Of a stretch of DNA of 64,000 nt, positions 17,892 to 25,195 are shown one piece after another. Position numbers and translations under genes: made by a program. Location: NCBI RefSeq assembly GCF_009758125.1, contig NZ_WRXO01000001.1, forward strand, positions 372,001 through 436,000, written 5' to 3'. Under the pieces are notes generated by a model. The model did not search any database, had not been told where the DNA came from, and was given only the letters and a program-made list of their open reading frames with translations. This stretch comes from Chitinophaga oryziterrae (GTDB taxonomy: Bacteria; Bacteroidota; Bacteroidia; Chitinophagales; Chitinophagaceae). How positions within the stretch are numbered: the stretch's first letter is position 1; each line of letters begins with the position of its first letter.

Positions 17892-18677
17892 CTATTTATT
17901 AACTGACATCAGCCTGTCTACCGCTGCTTTACCAGCTTCACCCAGTCCAAGACTAAAATCATTTACATACAGATCTATATGCTGGCGCATCACCTTTTCA
18001 TCCATTTCCTGTGCATGTTCAGTTACATAAGAAGAAAGAGCAGGATAATGCTGATAGGAATATTGTAAGCTGTCGTGAATCAGCTGATCAACTTCCTGTT
18101 TGATATGATCAGGAATATCTTTGCGTATAAATATCCCACCAAGAGGAATAGGACTGCCTGTAGTATTTTCCCAGTATTCACCCAGGTCAATGATCTTTAC
18201 CAGCCCTTTCAGCTGATACGTGAACCGGTTTTCATGAATGATTACACCAGCATCCACACGTCCGTCCAGCACCGCATTTTCAATATCGGAAAATACCAGG
18301 ATCTCTTTATTTTTTGCCGCAGGATAGGCAAGAGAGAACAGCAGATTCGCGGTAGTGTTTTCACCTGGAATCGCAATTTTGCAATCCTTGATCTTCTCTT
18401 CAGGAATATGTTCCCTGGCAATCAGTAATGGTCCGCAACCTCTTCCCAATGCGCTGCCGCTGTTCAGCAATTCGTACTGGTCTTTTACTTTTGCGTATAC
18501 ACCAAAACTCAGTTTGGTAACAGCCAGTTTTCCCTGCATAGCCAGCTTGTTCAGTGTTTCCACGTCTTCGAGCTGTGTCTTGAATGTTAAGCCTTTCGTA
18601 TCGATCTTTTTGTTCACCATGGCATCGAAGATGAATGTGTCGTTAGGACATGGTGAAAAACCCAGTGTTAGTTCCAT
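17892..18677 (-). CDS. mqnD: 1,4-dihydroxy-6-naphthoate synthase (futalosine pathway)
   Basis: MqnD makes 1,4-dihydroxy-6-naphthoate from cyclic dehypoxanthinyl futalosine in the futalosine branch of menaquinone synthesis. The N-terminus MELTLGFSPCPNDTFIFDAM is the MqnD signature within the MqnA/MqnD periplasmic-binding-protein-like fold. ENTTANLLFSLAYP and DAGVIIHENRFTY follow in the usual places. The 261-aa length is normal. It overlaps the end of mqnB by 10 bp, so the two are co-translated. Their adjacency supports both calls. Confidence 0.93.
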   Translation of the reverse strand: MELTLGFSPCPNDTFIFDAMVNKKIDTKGLTFKTQLEDVETLNKLAMQGKLAVTKLSFGVYAKVKDQYELLNSGSALGRGCGPLLIAREHIPEEKIKDCKIAIPGENTTANLLFSLAYPAAKNKEILVFSDIENAVLDGRVDAGVIIHENRFTYQLKGLVKIIDLGEYWENTTGSPIPLGGIFIRKDIPDHIKQEVDQLIHDSLQYSYQHYPALSSYVTEHAQEMDEKVMRQHIDLYVNDFSLGLGEAGKAAVDRLMSVNK

Positions 18678-19318
18678 TGTTCAATATATTTAATCAATGA
18701 TTCATTCAATGTTCTGACGGCAAGTGGAATGTTCCATTTGCTTTTATCCCTTACTTCTACGTAGTTGGAAATGCTGCGGAACTGTAAAAAAGGAATTTTC
18801 TCCAGTAAGCAGGCATAATGAAAGGCGGCGCCTTCCATACTCTCTACTTCCGGTGCATATTTTTCTACCAGCAGGTTACGGGTACGTTCGCTGCCGCTTA
18901 CGGTATTAATAGTAACACCTGATACCCTGGGTAATTCCGGTATAAAAGGAAGGTTATCAAGGGGATTTACCAATTGTTTATTGGTAAAAGGAGGCATGTC
19001 GGGTTGCCATAACTGTATGTCAAACAGGTCTTTAAAGGCATGATCATCTTCCACACCCAGGTCGCCAACCTGTTCTTTATCAATGATCACTACCTTGCCG
19101 ATTTCCCAGGAATGGTCAAAACAGCCGGCAATACCGGCCTGGATCGCTATATCCGGACGCATTTTTGTGAGTTGCCGTCCCAGTTGGAAAGCTGTATGCA
19201 TCATGCCAATGCCTCCGATGAGCGTAGTGATCTGACAATCAGGGTAGTTTTGTTTGGCCAGGTGATCCAGAAACGGTTGTATTTCAAAAGGAGTGGCTGC
19301 CGTAACCAGTATTTTCAT
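18668..19318 (-). CDS. mqnB: Futalosine hydrolase
   Basis: MqnB removes hypoxanthine from futalosine to give dehypoxanthinyl futalosine. It is a member of the nucleoside phosphorylase/MTAN fold: GGIGMMHTAFQLGRQL, IQAGIAGCFDHSWEIGKVVI and VESMEGAAFHYACLLEKIP are visible. The ESMEGA stretch carries the purine-nucleosidase Glu/Met-Glu signature. Length 216 aa. The overlap with mqnD separates it from an MTA/SAH nucleosidase. A TAnnTTTG-type box (CAAATTTA on the plus strand, 19323-19330) lies only 4 bp upstream of its ATG, suggesting a leaderless or very short-leader mRNA. Confidence 0.92.
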   Translation of the reverse strand: MKILVTAATPFEIQPFLDHLAKQNYPDCQITTLIGGIGMMHTAFQLGRQLTKMRPDIAIQAGIAGCFDHSWEIGKVVIIDKEQVGDLGVEDDHAFKDLFDIQLWQPDMPPFTNKQLVNPLDNLPFIPELPRVSGVTINTVSGSERTRNLLVEKYAPEVESMEGAAFHYACLLEKIPFLQFRSISNYVEVRDKSKWNIPLAVRTLNESLIKYIEQWN

Positions 19319-19387
19319 GGTGCAAATTTAGGGGTTTTTGATTAGTAAGGGGGGATAGTGTACAAACCACTATTGGTCTAATTGTCG

Positions 19388-19395
19388 TACTTTTG
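19388..19395 (+). promoter_or_regulatory. Putative -7 box of the queD-folE operon
   Basis: TACTTTTG fits TAnnTTTG and is 20 bp upstream of the queD ATG. The nearest TTG is only 12 bp further upstream, too close for a standard -33 element. Confidence 0.4.
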
Positions 19396-19415
19396 CGGAA
19401 AATTAAAGGATAATA

Positions 19416-19832
19416 ATGATCTATTTAACGCGTGTGGAGAATTTCAATGCCGCGCATAAGTTGTCCAATCCTGCCTGGAGCAAGGAAAAGAACGAAGAGG
19501 TGTTTGGCAAGTGTGCTAATGAGAACTGGCATGGCCATAATTATGAGCTACACGTAACAGTGAAGGGAGATCCTGATCCTGAGACCGGCTTTGTGTTCAA
19601 TGCTAAAACATTGGGCGTGATCATCAAAGACGAGGTAACAGAAAAGATAGACCACCGGAATCTGAATATGGATGTGGATTTCATGGCGGGGAAGTTTACT
19701 TCTGCCGAAAATCTGGCTATTGGCATCTGGGAGCAATTGACGCCACATCTACCTGCTGGCGTGCATTTGCATTGTATCAAGTTATATGAGACTCCCCGCA
19801 TTTATGTGGAGTATTTTGGTAATAGTAAGTAA
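19416..19832 (+). CDS. queD: 6-carboxytetrahydropterin synthase QueD / 6-pyruvoyl-tetrahydropterin synthase family
   Basis: QueD converts dihydroneopterin triphosphate to 6-carboxy-5,6,7,8-tetrahydropterin on the way to queuosine. The zinc ligands are visible as the His of FNAAHKL and the two His of WHGHNYEL. The catalytic Cys is in FGKCANENW. The 138-aa length and the adjacent folE, which supplies its substrate, fit. A queE-like gene at 58233-58862 supplies the next step. A folate-linked PTPS role is the main alternative; bacterial members next to folE with QueE in the genome are usually QueD. Confidence 0.88.
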   Translation: MIYLTRVENFNAAHKLSNPAWSKEKNEEVFGKCANENWHGHNYELHVTVKGDPDPETGFVFNAKTLGVIIKDEVTEKIDHRNLNMDVDFMAGKFTSAENLAIGIWEQLTPHLPAGVHLHCIKLYETPRIYVEYFGNSK

Positions 19833-19861
19833 GGATTTGTTAATCAAGTTTAATAACCAAG

Positions 19862-20464
19862 ATGGCATATAGTAAAACAGAATCATATGACGAGAAGGTA
19901 ACTTCCGGGCTTATTGAGAATTACAAAAACGCTATACATTTACTGGGAGAGGATCCTGAAAGGGAAGGGTTATTGAAGACGCCGGAACGCATAGCCAAAG
20001 CCATGCAGTACATGACGGTAGGTTATCAGCAGGATGCAAAGGCGATACTGGAAGGGGCGAAATTCACTGAATCATACAGTGAAATGGTTATTGTAAAAGA
20101 TATAGAGCTGTATTCCATGTGCGAGCATCATATGTTGCCTTTCTTTGGTAAAGCACATATTGCCTATATTCCCAATGGTTATATCACAGGTCTCAGCAAG
20201 CTGGCGCGTGTGGTAGATGTGTTTTCCCGCAGGTTACAGGTACAGGAGCGTTTAACGCACCAGATCCTGGATGCCATACAGGAAACCCTGCAGCCGGAAG
20301 GTGTAGCAGTGGTGATAGAAGCACAGCACCTGTGCATGATGATGCGTGGTGTACAGAAACAGAATTCTACGACTACCACCTCTGCTTTTTCCGGACAATT
20401 CCAGGACAACACCACAAGAAGCGAATTTTTACGGTTGATCAGCGCTAATCTGATCGGCAAGTAA
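19862..20464 (+). CDS. folE: GTP cyclohydrolase I
   Basis: FolE opens the GTP imidazole ring to give dihydroneopterin triphosphate, the entry to both folate and queuosine. The zinc-binding CEHHMLPF, the [17 protein letters not shown] substrate region and the third ligand Cys in [11 protein letters not shown] are all present. Length 200 aa. It begins 29 bp after queD with no terminator between, and a strong terminator closes the operon 26 bp after its stop. Confidence 0.97.
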   Translation: MAYSKTESYDEKVTSGLIENYKNAIHLLGEDPEREGLLKTPERIAKAMQYMTVGYQQDAKAILEGAKFTESYSEMVIVKDIELYSMCEHHMLPFFGKAHIAYIPNGYITGLSKLARVVDVFSRRLQVQERLTHQILDAIQETLQPEGVAVVIEAQHLCMMMRGVQKQNSTTTTSAFSGQFQDNTTRSEFLRLISANLIGK

Positions 20465-20489
20465 AATTTAAGACATACCAGAACTATAG

Positions 20490-20525
20490 ACCCGGTGCTG
20501 TTATTGACAGCGTCGGGTTTTTTAT
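20490..20525 (+). terminator. Rho-independent terminator after folE
   Basis: A 12-bp stem (20490-20501 with 20507-20518) including two G-U pairs, a 5-nt loop, and a T6 tract. Confidence 0.87.
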
Positions 20526-20627
20526 TTTGATATATCACAAAGAGTATGAATATTTGCAATCCAATCACGAAGATATATGTAGAAACATTAATGCATATGT
20601 CTGATTGGCAACCGTAAATCAATCCAG

Positions 20628-21521
20628 ATGAAACACGCTTACGTTTTCCCGGGGCAGGGTGCCCAGTTTACCGGAATGGGAAAGAACCTGTATGATAACA
20701 ATCCTAAAGCAAAGGAACTCTTTGAAAAGGCCAATGAAATCCTCGGCTTTCGTATCTCGGATATCCTGTTTACCGGTACTGAGGAAGACCTGAAGCAGAC
20801 AAAGGTGACTCAGCCAGCTGTGTTCCTGCATAGCATAATCGCTTTTTTATGTGCAGAACCCGCTGCTAAACCGGATATGGTGGCAGGTCACTCTCTGGGA
20901 GAGTTTTCGGCGCTGGTAGCAAATGGTACACTTACTTTCGAAGATGCACTGCGCCTGGTGTTTATCAGGGCTACAGCCATGCAGAAAGCCTGTGAGAAAC
21001 AGCCTTCTACGATGGCTGCTGTACTGGGACTGGAAGATGCTAAGGTAGAAGAGATCTGCGCCGCAGTAAGTGAGGAGACAGGGGAAATAGTGGTTGCCGC
21101 TAACTATAATTGTCCGGGTCAGCTGGTAATTTCAGGAACAGTCAAAGGGATAGAAATAGCCTGTGAAAGGATGAAAGCCGCGGGTGCTAAAAGAGCCCTG
21201 GTATTGCCTGTAGGCGGTGCTTTCCACAGCCCTCTGATGGCTCCTGCAAAGGAAGAACTGAAAGCAGCTATTGAGCAGACTACCTTCAGTACGCCATCCT
21301 GCCCGGTATACCAGAACGTGGTAGCGAAAGCGGTAAGCGAGCCGGCTGCTATCAAACAGAACCTGATTGATCAGTTGACAGGTGCTGTAAGATGGACACA
21401 GTCTGTACAGGCCATGGTGGCCGATGGTGCTACCCGCTTCACAGAAGCGGGTCCTGGAAAAGTATTACAGGGACTTATCGGTAAGATTCAGAAAGATGCC
21501 GTGGTAAGCGGAATCAGCTAA
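20628..21521 (+). CDS. fabD: Malonyl-CoA:ACP transacylase
   Basis: FabD loads malonate onto acyl carrier protein for fatty acid synthesis. The N-terminus has YVFPGQGAQFTGMG. The nucleophile Ser lies in GHSLGEFSAL (near residue 89), and the catalytic His in GGAFHSPLM (about residue 197). Length 297 aa. It stands alone, bounded by the folE terminator and its own terminator. The 163-bp upstream gap must hold its promoter, but I see no convincing TAnnTTTG box there. Confidence 0.96.
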   Translation: MKHAYVFPGQGAQFTGMGKNLYDNNPKAKELFEKANEILGFRISDILFTGTEEDLKQTKVTQPAVFLHSIIAFLCAEPAAKPDMVAGHSLGEFSALVANGTLTFEDALRLVFIRATAMQKACEKQPSTMAAVLGLEDAKVEEICAAVSEETGEIVVAANYNCPGQLVISGTVKGIEIACERMKAAGAKRALVLPVGGAFHSPLMAPAKEELKAAIEQTTFSTPSCPVYQNVVAKAVSEPAAIKQNLIDQLTGAVRWTQSVQAMVADGATRFTEAGPGKVLQGLIGKIQKDAVVSGIS

Positions 21522-21527
21522 TAATAG

Positions 21528-21557
21528 AAAAGGCTCCATGTACCGGAGCCTTTTTTT
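21528..21557. terminator. Bidirectional terminator between fabD and the GNAT gene
   Basis: A 10-bp stem (AAAAGGCTCC/GGAGCCTTTT), a 7-nt loop and a T7 tract on the plus strand. It overlaps the GNAT stop codon, so it can end fabD; on the minus strand the A-side gives a shorter T run. Confidence 0.85.
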
Positions 21558-22020
21558 ATACTGTAATACTTGCGTTCCACCACTCAGGGTCGAATGTTGC
21601 ACCGTATTTCTTATAGAAATTGATGGCAGGTTCATTCCATTCAAGCACCTGCCAGGCTATCCCGCCTAATTCTTTTTCACGGGCCTCTTCGATCAGCTTT
21701 TCAAACAGCAGACTGCCGATCCCTTTGCCTCTATAGTTTTCATTTACTATAATGTCTTCCAGGTACATACGGCTGCCCTTCCAGGTGGAATAGCGGATAT
21801 AATAAAGGGCAAAGCCGATAATGGTTTCAATGCCGTTTTCTGTGTTAACGGCTGCAAATGCTTTCCATACCGGTTTTTCACCAAAACCAGCATTGGCAAA
21901 GTGTTCCAGGGTCACAGTAACGGCCTGTGGTGCCTTTTCAAATTCCGCCAGTTCCTGTATAAGTTCCAGTAACCGGGGACAGTCTTCTCTTCGTACATCC
22001 CTGATGGTAACAGCTGACAT
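21556..22020 (-). CDS. GNAT acetyltransferase, spermidine/spermine N1-acetyltransferase (SSAT)-like
   Basis: A 154-aa GNAT-fold enzyme. The acetyl-CoA pyrophosphate loop is NYRGKGIGSLLFEKL. IQELAEFEKAPQAVTVT, FGEKPVWKAF, SRMYLEDIIVNENYRG and EWNEPAINFYKKYGA follow the order seen in SSAT-type diamine/polyamine acetyltransferases. Polyamine substrate is inferred, not proven. The frame runs to 22092, but the extra 24 residues (Asn/Gln/Lys rich) precede the GNAT fold. ATG 22020 (MSAVTIRDVRRED) is the better start, leaving a 70-bp divergent promoter region towards dinB. Confidence 0.8.
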   Translation of the reverse strand: MSAVTIRDVRREDCPRLLELIQELAEFEKAPQAVTVTLEHFANAGFGEKPVWKAFAAVNTENGIETIIGFALYYIRYSTWKGSRMYLEDIIVNENYRGKGIGSLLFEKLIEEAREKELGGIAWQVLEWNEPAINFYKKYGATFDPEWWNASITV

Positions 22021-22090
22021 ATTCTTTTGATTATTTGTATGTGAGTAATTTTTGGTATTTTGTTGAAGGTAGTAAACAAAACTAATATCC

Positions 22091-22588
22091 ATGAAGGATA
22101 TCCTGCTTAGTTATGCAGCTTATAATATTTGGGCAAACGGTAAGATGATAGAGGTGCTAAAGAAGTTACCGGAGTCCCAACTGGATCATGAAACAGGTAA
22201 TAGCTTTGGTAGTTTGCGCAAAACCGCCTATCATATGTGGGATGCGGAAAGCCTCTGGTACCAGCGCTTACATCTTACAGAGCAGGCTGTAAAACCTACA
22301 GACAGCTTTGAAGGATCTTTTCAGGATGCCTGTCACTTATGGCAGGAACAATCACAATTGTTCCTGGAATGGGTGAAAAAAGCAACCCCGCTGAAGCTGG
22401 AACATGTGGTAGCTTATTATGATACACGGAAACAATATGGTAAATCAACCGTTATAGAAATACTGATGCAGGTGTTTAATCATGCCACTTATCATCGGGG
22501 GCAGCTGGTAACTATGTTACGACAGGCCGGTATTAACAAGATTCCCGTTACGGATTACAGTGAATTCGCGAAGAACAGGAAACTGTAA
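22091..22588 (+). CDS. DinB family protein
   Basis: A 165-residue four-helix-bundle protein of the DinB/YfiT-like metal-binding superfamily. Three metal-ligand His are in the expected places: the His of TAYHMWDAE and the two in FNHATYHRGQLVTMLRQ. Members include thiol transferases acting on bacillithiol or mycothiol, but the activity of this one cannot be read. It is divergent from the GNAT gene and 22 bp upstream of the Nudix-like regulator, so it may share a transcript with the latter. Confidence 0.85.
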   Translation: MKDILLSYAAYNIWANGKMIEVLKKLPESQLDHETGNSFGSLRKTAYHMWDAESLWYQRLHLTEQAVKPTDSFEGSFQDACHLWQEQSQLFLEWVKKATPLKLEHVVAYYDTRKQYGKSTVIEILMQVFNHATYHRGQLVTMLRQAGINKIPVTDYSEFAKNRKL

Positions 22589-22610
22589 CTACGCAGACAA
22601 TAATATTTCA

Positions 22611-23306
22611 ATGAGTGCACAATCATTTTATGCAAATGTCCCTCAGCACCTGGTAGCAGTAGATTGTATAATTCTGGGTTTTGAAAATGGAAAGCTGAAA
22701 CTATTGATCATGCAACGGAAAGTAGATCCTATGCAGGGAGAATGGTCTTTGATGGGAGGCTTTTTACAAAATGAAGAAAGCGTTGATGAAGCAGCTGCAA
22801 GGGTGCTGAAACAAACGACCGGCCTGGAGAATATCTACATGGAACAACTGGCCTGTTACGGAAATGTAAGGCGCGATACAGGTGCAAGAGTTATTTCCAT
22901 GGCTTATTATGCACTGATCCGCATCACAGAGCACGATCACTTCCTTGCACAGCAATATGCAGCCCACTGGCTGGAATTACACCAGATACCGGAACTGATT
23001 TTTGACCACCGCCAAATGATCGCTGATGCACTAAAAAAGCTCCGTGAAAATGCCCATTTCCATCCCATTGGCTTCGAATTACTGCCTGAAAAGTTCACCC
23101 TTTCACAGCTACGTAGTCTGTATGAAGAAATTTATCAGCATGAACTGGATAAACGTAACTTCAGGAAGAAGATCTTATCTATGAACATATTGGAAAAGCT
23201 GGAAGAGAAGGATAAAACCACTTCCAAGAAAGGGGCCTATCTTTACCGTTTCGATAAGCAACAGTACGAAGAATTGAAAAGAAGAGGATTGGTTTTTGAG
23301 ATTTAA
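22611..23306 (+). CDS. Nudix-like transcriptional regulator with degenerate Nudix box (NrtR-type architecture)
   Basis: A 231-aa protein with an N-terminal Nudix-fold domain (QHLVAVDCIILGFENGKLKLL) and a C-terminal winged helix (about residues 150-231, ending RRGLVFEI). The Nudix box region GGFLQNEESVDEAAARVLKQTTGL keeps the first Gly, Glu and Arg. The metal-binding glutamates of the REUXEE part are replaced by V, Q and T, so hydrolysis is unlikely and a sensor/regulator role is more likely. NrtR-like proteins control NAD or sugar catabolic genes; no such genes are adjacent here. The start at ATG 22611 is chosen over 22560, which would overlap dinB. Confidence 0.8.
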   Translation: MSAQSFYANVPQHLVAVDCIILGFENGKLKLLIMQRKVDPMQGEWSLMGGFLQNEESVDEAAARVLKQTTGLENIYMEQLACYGNVRRDTGARVISMAYYALIRITEHDHFLAQQYAAHWLELHQIPELIFDHRQMIADALKKLRENAHFHPIGFELLPEKFTLSQLRSLYEEIYQHELDKRNFRKKILSMNILEKLEEKDKTTSKKGAYLYRFDKQQYEELKRRGLVFEI

Positions 23307-23350
23307 CTTCAAATACGTCAGGCATCAAAAAGACCGTACTATTCTTTTGG

Positions 23351-25195
23351 TTGATAGTTTGTTCCGGGTGCCTTGCCCGGAGCCCGGATCTGTACGCGCA
23401 GCAAAAAATTGATAGCCTGAATAAGCTCGCATCGCAATACCTGCATCGCCAGCTGGATACCTGTTTCTCTTACCTGTCTGCTGCCAGGAATGCCGCCCGC
23501 CAGTGCGGATATAAAAAAGGAGAAGCGCAGGCTTTCCGCACACTGGGTAGTTATTATGCTTACCGCGATGACAGATACCTCTCTTTCCGTTTTTACCAGG
23601 ATGCACTGAAAACCTATGAAGCATTGGGCGATAGCGCCGGTATCTGCCTGTTGAACATGGATATAGGTACTTATTACCAGTTTGAAGGCAAACACAACGA
23701 GGCACTGCCGTACATAAAGAAGGCGATGGATATTGGTCGCCGTATGCACCAGGACAGCCTCTATCTCTCCGTACTTGCCAGATACTACTTTATATACCGC
23801 TCCGACAGTATACATGCTAATGATGCTATAAATGCGTTGTTTACTGCTGGCAGGCTGGCTCATAAATACGGGGATATAAGTATGATCCTTTATACCGGTA
23901 TGCTGGAAGCTGATGAGTTGATGGATAAAGGAGATACCACTAAAGCGATAGATCAGCTGTCTGCCATGATAACAGCATCTTTTCTCAGAGGATATGCCTA
24001 CCATGCTATATACGGGCTGTCGCAAATGGCAGAATATAAAAGTTTACAGCATCAGGCTGATTCCCTGTATTATCGGCGGGATATGGTAAACATAGCAATG
24101 ACAGCAGGATACAGGGAGCTGGTATTGCCGGAGGCGCTGGAGCTCTACGCATATTATGCGAAATATGGTCCGGCAGATTCCGCTACACATTACAGCAGTG
24201 TGATAGCAGAAATCATGGAGAAACAGGAGAAGAGCAAAACACAAGGGGAACTGGATTATGTAGATTACTATATGCAGGAAAAACAGTTAAGGGAACTGCA
24301 ACTGCAACATGATTATCAACAGCAATTACTGGACAAAAAAACGACCGGGGACCGCGACAGATACATCATCATTATCACCCTCATCCTACTGCTCCTGTTA
24401 ACGGTTTTATTACTGGCGGATATCAACCGCTCTTATCGTCGCTCAGGAAAAAATGCAAAAGACCTGGGAGAAAAGAACAGGGAGATCAGTGAGAAAAATG
24501 TACTGCTGCGTACACATGACGACTTTAAAAATAAACTGATAACCCTGATAGCACACGACTTCCGCGCGCCACTGATCCATATCACGGATATCACTTCCCT
24601 GTTAAAAGATGAGTTGCTGACATTTGATGAAGCAGCGAAACTATTCAAAAGACTGGAAGGTAATTCACAACATACACTGCACGTATTTGATAATATTTTA
24701 CGTTGGATAAGCTCCCAGCTAAGTGGATTTGTATATACACCTGTGCCATGCCGCCCTGCAACAATGATCAGGGAAGCGTTACAGGCATTGAAAGAGGGTT
24801 GTGAAGAAAAATCGTTGCAGATAAACATGCAACTGCCCGAAGAAATCCTTTTGCTGGCAGACAGGGAAATGTTGCAATTTGTACATCGTAACCTGTTGCA
24901 TAACGCTGTAAAGTTTAGTCCTGCCTCAGGTACTATTTACATCTATGCAACAATGCAAAACGGAACACTCACGGTATCTTTTAAAGATGAAGGGAAAGGT
25001 ATACGACCAGAAGTACTGTCACATTTATTCGAATATCAGGACACCCTGAAAAACAACGGTGGCGCTGGTCTGGCATTGATTATCTGTAAAGATTTTATGG
25101 ATAAGATGAATGGCACGATACAGGCTGTTAATAACCCGGATAAGGGATGTACATTTTCATACACGTTGCCGGTTATAAAACATAAGAAACGGTGA
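23351..25195 (+). CDS. TPR-domain sensor histidine kinase (catalytically intact motifs)
   Basis: A membrane-bound sensor kinase with a periplasmic TPR region (about residues 20-290), a short coiled coil, one membrane helix (338-357), a linker coiled coil, a dimerisation domain with phospho-acceptor H402 in LIAHDFRAPL and an HATPase domain. The kinase domain keeps the N-box (RNLLHNAVKFSP, 513-524), G1 (DEGKG, 546-550) and G2 (GGAGLAL, 570-576). It has no attached receiver or HTH domain and no response regulator next to it. No normal ATG/GTG start exists upstream of TTG 23351, yet the in-frame codons from ATC 23324 encode a good signal peptide (IKKTVLFFWLIVCSGCLA). The true start is therefore uncertain. 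It overlaps the next gene by 4 bp. Confidence 0.85.
   Translation: MIVCSGCLARSPDLYAQQKIDSLNKLASQYLHRQLDTCFSYLSAARNAARQCGYKKGEAQAFRTLGSYYAYRDDRYLSFRFYQDALKTYEALGDSAGICLLNMDIGTYYQFEGKHNEALPYIKKAMDIGRRMHQDSLYLSVLARYYFIYRSDSIHANDAINALFTAGRLAHKYGDISMILYTGMLEADELMDKGDTTKAIDQLSAMITASFLRGYAYHAIYGLSQMAEYKSLQHQADSLYYRRDMVNIAMTAGYRELVLPEALELYAYYAKYGPADSATHYSSVIAEIMEKQEKSKTQGELDYVDYYMQEKQLRELQLQHDYQQQLLDKKTTGDRDRYIIIITLILLLLLTVLLLADINRSYRRSGKNAKDLGEKNREISEKNVLLRTHDDFKNKLITLIAHDFRAPLIHITDITSLLKDELLTFDEAAKLFKRLEGNSQHTLHVFDNILRWISSQLSGFVYTPVPCRPATMIREALQALKEGCEEKSLQINMQLPEEILLLADREMLQFVHRNLLHNAVKFSPASGTIYIYATMQNGTLTVSFKDEGKGIRPEVLSHLFEYQDTLKNNGGAGLALIICKDFMDKMNGTIQAVNNPDKGCTFSYTLPVIKHKKR

Noticed and set aside
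19373..19395. TTG 11-12 bp upstream of the -7 box in queD, ruvA and pepP, considered as a shared shortened promoter
   Set aside because: The spacing is well below the known 17-23 bp, guaB has 14 and pckA a normal 18, and the pattern was noticed after the fact in few cases.
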